Below are positions 6,208 to 10,005 of a DNA stretch of 10,005 nt, piece after piece; the first letter of the stretch is position 1, and each line of letters begins with the position of its first letter. Position numbers and translations under genes: made by a program. The notes under the pieces were generated by a model. That model saw only the letters and a program-made list of their open reading frames with translations, ran no database searches and was not told the DNA's origin. The stretch is from an uncultured Alphaproteobacteria bacterium (lineage in GTDB: Bacteria > Pseudomonadota > Alphaproteobacteria > UBA7887): positions 1 to 10,005 of the forward strand of contig CAJWOI010000075.1 of the NCBI GenBank assembly GCA_913044255.1, given 5' to 3'.

Positions 6208-7690
6208 TTTAACTCAGTGGGACCTTAAGCGCTGCGGACTAGTTGTCGCGACAGTGATGACCGGACTGATTTGGAATGATCCCGTATTCGCACACGGCTT
6301 CGCTTACCGTTACGACCTTCCCTTGCCGCTTCACCTGTACCTGATCGCTGCCGGTGCCGCGGTTTGTTTATCCTTTGTAGTGATGGCATATACGTTTCAT
6401 CGGAAAAGTGCACTGCACTCTTATAAAATTTCTCTGACCCGGTTCATTCCTGGAGAAAAGATTTCCCAAGGTGTGCGGATCTTGGTTAGCGGCTTTTCAG
6501 TCACCCTATTTGTCTTAATAATCGCTGCTGGACTCTTCGGGCACCAAAGCGTCTTAAAAAACCCTGCACCGGTAATGGTCTGGGTTATCTGGTGGGTGGG
6601 ATTTGTCTACTTAACGGCTCTTGTCGCGAATATCTGGCCGTTTCTGAATCCTTGGTCTTCTATCTTTCAGGCTCTTGAAGAACTCTCGGGCTTTTCTTTT
6701 GGCAAAATCAATTATCCGCCGCGGTTGGGCGTATGGCCTGCCTTTGTTCTGTTTATGGTGTTCTCCTGGATTGAATTGGTTTGGTCTGGAAGCGAACGCC
6801 CTAGACAGCTTGCGTTAACTATCTTGGCCTATAGCGTGCTTTGCTGGATCGGAATGGCTATTTACGGCCGTCAAACATGGCTTAAACGTGGAGAAGTATT
6901 CTCAATTGTCTTCTCTATTTTTGCGCGCTTTTCACCCTTGGAGGTACGTAAGAGTCATAAAGGTCCGTACTTACGCCCCTACGGCTCCGGACTCCTTTCC
7001 CGCCAAGCCTCGAGTTTCTCGCTCACTACACTCGTTCTCGCAATTTTGGCGATTGTCACGTTTGACGGGTTTATGGAAACACCGATTTGGCTGGAAATCA
7101 AAATCGGAATTGTGTCCATCACATATCTAACGCCTTTGCTCACAATTGCTCAAAATGCCTTTGGAAACCTAGAGTCAATTTTAGAAACCATCGGATTGGT
7201 AATCGCACCGATTGCCTTTCTGTTCGTCTATTTCATTACGTGTGGGACTATCTCGTGGCTTGATTCTGCCCACGAGGGGCCAGAACGTCCGCCGCTTACC
7301 ACGAACATGGCGGCTCGCCAGTTTGTCCTAACTCTGGTTCCGATCGCAATAGCTTACCATCTAGCACACTACCTGTCTTATTTCCTAATTGCGGGTCAAT
7401 TGTTCATACCATTGATGTCTGACCCTTTCGACTTAGGTTGGGATTTGTTTAACACCGCAAATCACCGCATCAATATTGGAATCATTAACGCAAAAACCGT
7501 TTGGCATATATCCATCGGCGTGATCGTGGTTGGGCACATGGTTGCTGTTTATCTCGCTCACGTTACGGCCTTACGGGTGTTTGTAGATCGACGCCGCGCA
7601 CTGGTAAGTCAGCTGCCTATGATTGCTCTGATGGTTAGTTACACAAGCTTTAGCTTATGGATACTAGCGCAACCGATCGTGGAAAGCTGA
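6188..7690 (+). CDS. Polytopic membrane protein, HGF/YDLPLPL family, unknown function
   Basis: The product is about 500 residues with a signal-like segment and roughly ten more membrane helices. After the signal (ending PVFA) comes HGFAYRYDLPLPLHLYL, a conserved-looking start of the mature chain. It resembles proteins that I recall being labelled fenitrothion hydrolase in databases, a name I would not trust functionally. Histidines cluster in the last membrane part: AYHLAHYLSYF (H391, H394 from this start), then VWHISIGVIVVGHMVAVYLAH (H440, H450, H458), spaced to bind haem or metal within the bilayer. The start is uncertain. TTG 6188 gives a good signal peptide and a 20-base overlap with the cupredoxin gene. 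TTG 6137 is possible with a 71-base overlap. ATG 6254 would cut into the hydrophobic core. Coupling with the cupredoxin-like gene suggests a partner complex. Confidence 0.78.
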   Translation: MKYIRINLTQWDLKRCGLVVATVMTGLIWNDPVFAHGFAYRYDLPLPLHLYLIAAGAAVCLSFVVMAYTFHRKSALHSYKISLTRFIPGEKISQGVRILVSGFSVTLFVLIIAAGLFGHQSVLKNPAPVMVWVIWWVGFVYLTALVANIWPFLNPWSSIFQALEELSGFSFGKINYPPRLGVWPAFVLFMVFSWIELVWSGSERPRQLALTILAYSVLCWIGMAIYGRQTWLKRGEVFSIVFSIFARFSPLEVRKSHKGPYLRPYGSGLLSRQASSFSLTTLVLAILAIVTFDGFMETPIWLEIKIGIVSITYLTPLLTIAQNAFGNLESILETIGLVIAPIAFLFVYFITCGTISWLDSAHEGPERPPLTTNMAARQFVLTLVPIAIAYHLAHYLSYFLIAGQLFIPLMSDPFDLGWDLFNTANHRINIGIINAKTVWHISIGVIVVGHMVAVYLAHVTALRVFVDRRRALVSQLPMIALMVSYTSFSLWILAQPIVES

Positions 7691-7718
7691 TTCCTTTAGA
7701 ACTACACCCATTAAGGAA
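7691..7718. terminator. Possible bidirectional hairpin between convergent genes
   Basis: ttcctt (7691-7696) and aaggaa (7713-7718) form a perfect 6-bp stem with a 16-base loop, immediately after the membrane-protein stop and overlapping the propeller stop. There is no strong GC stem or T-tract, so termination efficiency is doubtful. Confidence 0.25.
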
Positions 7719-8970
7719 GGCCGTTATTAAAATGTCCCGCCGGGTTGTACCACTTGGGCAACATTGTAATGGAGTTCGGAGCCAATCCTTTGTCCTTAAA
7801 AGTATCGATAGTTCCAGTGACTTCTAGTTTTACAAGGTCTATGACGGTAATGGATCCATCATTGATGCCCGGAAGATTTAGCAAAGAATTTTGCACGTAA
7901 GCTTTACTTTCGTCTGGCGTGATCGCAACGTGATGCGCTCCCCCAGCAGTCTCTAACGATTTAACTAAAACTGGTTGCAGCGGGTCATTTGAAATATCAA
8001 AAATGTGAAACATGCCCGGATCTGCCGATGTTATGTAGAGTCGATCCACCGCCTTGTTAAAATAAATTTCCAGCGGCATATAAGCGCCAACCTCTTTAAA
8101 GTTAAATAACTGAGTGGTTGTGAAAGTTTCGTTTACCCTATCCCACACCGCAGCCCACAACGTGTTAGACATCATATTGGTAACGTACGCGACTGGTGGA
8201 TCACTGCCTGGCACGAAGACAATTTCGACAGGGGCAGCACCCTTTTTGTCCGACACAGGAATTGAGCCTAAATACTCTCCGGTGCTCACCTTAATAACCT
8301 CAATTGTATGACCAGTTCCGCTAAAGTCAGGCGCTACACAACTGGCCACTACGATGCGGTCGATACCTTCATGGAGAGCGATTCCGTGCGGGTATGTACC
8401 TGGCATGGAAATGTTTTTTATTGGTGTATCGTTGACTGCGTCACCAACAATAACATTTTCGGATCCCATGCAACTCACGTACCAAGTCTTATTGTCATCA
8501 GAAAAAATAATGTTCTCCTGCACCTTACACCCGGGCATCAAAATCGGGACGAGGCGATACGGAAATTCAGTCAAATCAATAACGTGCAAGGTTTCGGTTT
8601 GCAGCGCCGTGACATAGGCCTTAGTTGCGTCCCGATTGTAGAAGATATGATGGAGGACAAACTCAGGAGAAGTCGGAATATCAATTATTATCCTACCGTA
8701 CTCAGCAGATTCTGGGTCAAGCTCAACGATCGCTATTCCTTCCCGGCGTCGGTTGTCCGTTCCCTGAATTTGAAGAGTTTCAAGAGACTCTTCGGCTTTT
8801 GTTTCGTAGTTAAGAATTGATAACATCTCTGCAAAACTTACTGTCGAGGCCATGCAAATCGACGTCCCACACAACACTCCGAGCATGTGGTGTCGGGTGA
8901 CCTTCCGTAGCACGCAGACGCCAAGAGACCAGCCCTGCACGCCGAATTTTGTGTCAATCGTTAAGGCCAT
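7711..8970 (-). CDS. Secreted YncE/YVTN-like beta-propeller protein
   Basis: The 419-residue exported protein has a long n-region followed by a signal core (about 29-46, ending VSFA). Repeating propeller-blade units follow: KAYVTALQTETLHVIDLT, TWYVSCMGSENVIVGD, HTIEVIKVSTGEYLGSIPV, VAYVTNMMSNTLW, DRLYITSADPGMFHIFDI, and HHVAITPDESKAYV followed by SITVIDLVKLEVTGTID. About six or seven blades fit this length. YVTN-type propellers bind ligands or partner proteins, and some oxidise quinone- or thiol-type substrates; no cofactor motif tells which applies here. Four cysteines (in PGCKV, VSCMG and ASCVA, plus one in the signal region) might pair after export. The start at 8970 is favoured by a good SD (gggag, 9 bases upstream); GTG 8913 and ATG 8886 would give a shorter, more typical signal peptide. 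It converges on the membrane-protein gene and diverges from the dioxygenase gene. Confidence 0.82.
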   Translation of the reverse strand: MALTIDTKFGVQGWSLGVCVLRKVTRHHMLGVLCGTSICMASTVSFAEMLSILNYETKAEESLETLQIQGTDNRRREGIAIVELDPESAEYGRIIIDIPTSPEFVLHHIFYNRDATKAYVTALQTETLHVIDLTEFPYRLVPILMPGCKVQENIIFSDDNKTWYVSCMGSENVIVGDAVNDTPIKNISMPGTYPHGIALHEGIDRIVVASCVAPDFSGTGHTIEVIKVSTGEYLGSIPVSDKKGAAPVEIVFVPGSDPPVAYVTNMMSNTLWAAVWDRVNETFTTTQLFNFKEVGAYMPLEIYFNKAVDRLYITSADPGMFHIFDISNDPLQPVLVKSLETAGGAHHVAITPDESKAYVQNSLLNLPGINDGSITVIDLVKLEVTGTIDTFKDKGLAPNSITMLPKWYNPAGHFNNGLP

Positions 8971-9232
8971 TAAGCTGGACTCCCAAAAAGGTTGATGTAG
9001 TATTTAACCCCAAAATATTGACTAGAGAAAGGCTTAACTTAGAACCGAAATCTTAGGTTTATGGCGTATGTTAAGGGGTTTAACCAAACTCATTAATTAT
9101 TTACATTCAGAAATATTATTTGGGCATAAGATAAAAATCGAACGTGCTCTGATACCCAAAAACCGCATCCCTTTGTACGCTTAATGCAACGCCATTAGAC
9201 TTTAATCCACGTGCCGACCTAGGAGGGAAAAG
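8971..9232. promoter_or_regulatory. AT-rich divergent regulatory region
   Basis: These 262 AT-rich bases drive the propeller gene (leftward) and the dioxygenase gene (rightward). A candidate plus-strand promoter is TTGACT (9018-9023), 16 bases, then TAGAAC (9040-9045), a 4-of-6 match to a -10. It would leave a leader of about 180 bases, so a nearer unseen promoter is equally likely. Dyads at 9070-9085 (gttaa/ttaac overlapping ggtt-t-aacc) and 9119-9160 could be operators. aggaggga at 9221-9228 is the dioxygenase SD. No regulator gene lies alongside, unlike many intradiol operons that have an adjacent LysR or IclR gene. Confidence 0.4.
9119..9160. repeat. Imperfect dyad in the divergent region (candidate operator)
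   Basis: tttgggcat (9119-9127) and atacccaaa (9152-9160) are complementary at 8 of 9 positions, separated by 24 bases. The layout suits a dimeric regulator binding two half-sites about three helical turns apart, upstream of the dioxygenase gene. It is not proof of function. Confidence 0.3.
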
Positions 9233-10005
9233 ATGCGAGACTTGACTGAAAAAAATTTAACCGAAGTGGTAATCCAAAAACTCGACGATACTGACGACCC
9301 ACGCCTGAAACAAGTCATGTCCTCCCTCATTCAATCCTTGCATGCGTTTATTAGCGACATCGAACCGACCCAGGACGAATGGTTGGAAGCGATCAAGTTT
9401 CTGACAGAAGTTGGTCAAAAATGTACGGACAAGCGGCAGGAATTTATTCTTATGTCTGATACGCTTGGCGCCAGTATGTTGATAGATTCTATCAACAACC
9501 GGAAAGTCGATGACGCAACCGAATCCAGTGTACTTGGTCCCTACTACCGCACATCTGCTCCAGAGTTGGAGAATGGGGATTCAATCAATATGACCAACGA
9601 ACGCGACTCGTTGGAGGTTCACGGACTGGTATCGGACCAACATCACAATCCGATAAAAGGAGCGATCCTCGATATCTGGCAAACGGCACCAAACGGCCTT
9701 TATGACGTCCAGGATGATAAACAGCCAGATATGAACCTCCGCGGCAAAATTTGCACCGACCGCGACGGTCGGTATTTTTTTCATACCGTCAGACCTGCCA
9801 GTTACCCCATCCCCACAGATGGGCCCGTTGGGACGATGCTGTCGGTACTAGGTTGGCATCCCAATCGACCAGCACACATCCATTTTATAGTGTCCGCTAA
9901 AGGTTATAAGCCCGTCACAACGCAATTGTTCATCGAGGGCGACCCGTATCTCGATTCCGATGCTGTATTTGCGGTAAAAAACTCTTTAGTCGCCAAGTTT
10001 ATCAG
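9233..10005 (+). CDS. Intradiol ring-cleavage dioxygenase, hydroxyquinol 1,2-dioxygenase type (3' end outside window)
   Basis: The frame from ATG 9233 stays open to the window edge (257 codons plus two bases), preceded by a near-perfect SD (aggaggga, 4 bases away). The N-terminal helical domain (about 1-100, with SDTLGASMLIDSIN at 75-88) is the dimerisation and lipid-binding region of catechol-type dioxygenases. The catalytic beta domain follows from LGPYYRTSAP (101-110). All four ferric-iron ligands are present in order: Tyr157 (NGLYD), Tyr191 (ASYPIP), His215 and His217 (RPAHIHF). DGPVGTML and GDPYLDSDAVFAVKNSL point to hydroxyquinol rather than catechol as substrate. The reaction would be ortho cleavage of 1,2,4-trihydroxybenzene to maleylacetate. 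Family length is about 290, so roughly 30 residues are missing. It was not in the supplied ORF list and was read from the DNA. Catechol or chlorocatechol activity cannot be excluded. Confidence 0.9.
   Translation, partial: MRDLTEKNLTEVVIQKLDDTDDPRLKQVMSSLIQSLHAFISDIEPTQDEWLEAIKFLTEVGQKCTDKRQEFILMSDTLGASMLIDSINNRKVDDATESSVLGPYYRTSAPELENGDSINMTNERDSLEVHGLVSDQHHNPIKGAILDIWQTAPNGLYDVQDDKQPDMNLRGKICTDRDGRYFFHTVRPASYPIPTDGPVGTMLSVLGWHPNRPAHIHFIVSAKGYKPVTTQLFIEGDPYLDSDAVFAVKNSLVAKFI

Noticed and set aside
8308..8820. 170-codon plus-strand frame inside the propeller gene
   Set aside because: It lies wholly antisense to a well-supported gene with a signal peptide and blade repeats, its translation has no recognisable motif, and no SD precedes it.
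1..10005. CRISPR arrays, IS elements, tRNAs or phage genes
   Set aside because: I found no regularly spaced repeats, transposase or integrase motifs, terminal inverted repeats, or cloverleaf-like segments in the intergenic DNA.

Overview
The window looks like chromosomal DNA of an environmental proteobacterium. GC is roughly one half, genes are densely packed with Shine-Dalgarno sequences, and exported proteins carry Sec-type signal peptides. The substrate-binding protein, the luciferase-like monooxygenase and the HGF-type membrane protein resemble families I associate with Alphaproteobacteria such as Bradyrhizobium and Rhodospirillales. That assignment is a guess from recollection; no ribosomal RNA or other phylogenetic marker is present. 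I see no tRNA, IS element, phage gene or CRISPR array.

Layout. 2-259 (+): the 3' end of an acyl-CoA dehydrogenase gene. 347-1618 (+): a secreted Leu/Ile/Val-type ABC substrate-binding protein without its permease or ATPase genes. 1735-2505 (-): a classical SDR dehydrogenase, convergent with the binding-protein gene and divergent from the next block. 2824-5365 (+): a LuxA-like flavin monooxygenase, an alpha/beta hydrolase and a small metal-binding cupin. 5473-7690 (+): a tight trio of a small secreted cysteine-containing protein, a secreted cupredoxin-like protein lacking the type-1 copper cysteine, and a polytopic membrane protein overlapping the cupredoxin gene. 7711-8970 (-): a secreted beta-propeller protein. 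9233 to the window end (+): a truncated hydroxyquinol-type intradiol dioxygenase, absent from the supplied ORF list because its stop lies beyond the window, read here directly from the DNA.

How the genes may work together. The enzymes (acyl-CoA dehydrogenase, SDR, luciferase-like monooxygenase, alpha/beta hydrolase, cupin, intradiol dioxygenase) and the uptake-type binding protein suggest a catabolic region for an organic, perhaps aromatic or ketone-bearing, substrate. A plausible but unproven order is oxygenation by the flavin enzyme, hydrolysis of an ester or acyl product by the hydrolase, and ring opening by the non-haem iron dioxygenase. The exported cupredoxin-like/membrane-protein trio is the least understood part and the best candidate for an undescribed envelope system. 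No transcriptional regulator lies in the window. The two divergent intergenic regions (2506-2823 and 8971-9232) are where control sites would be expected.
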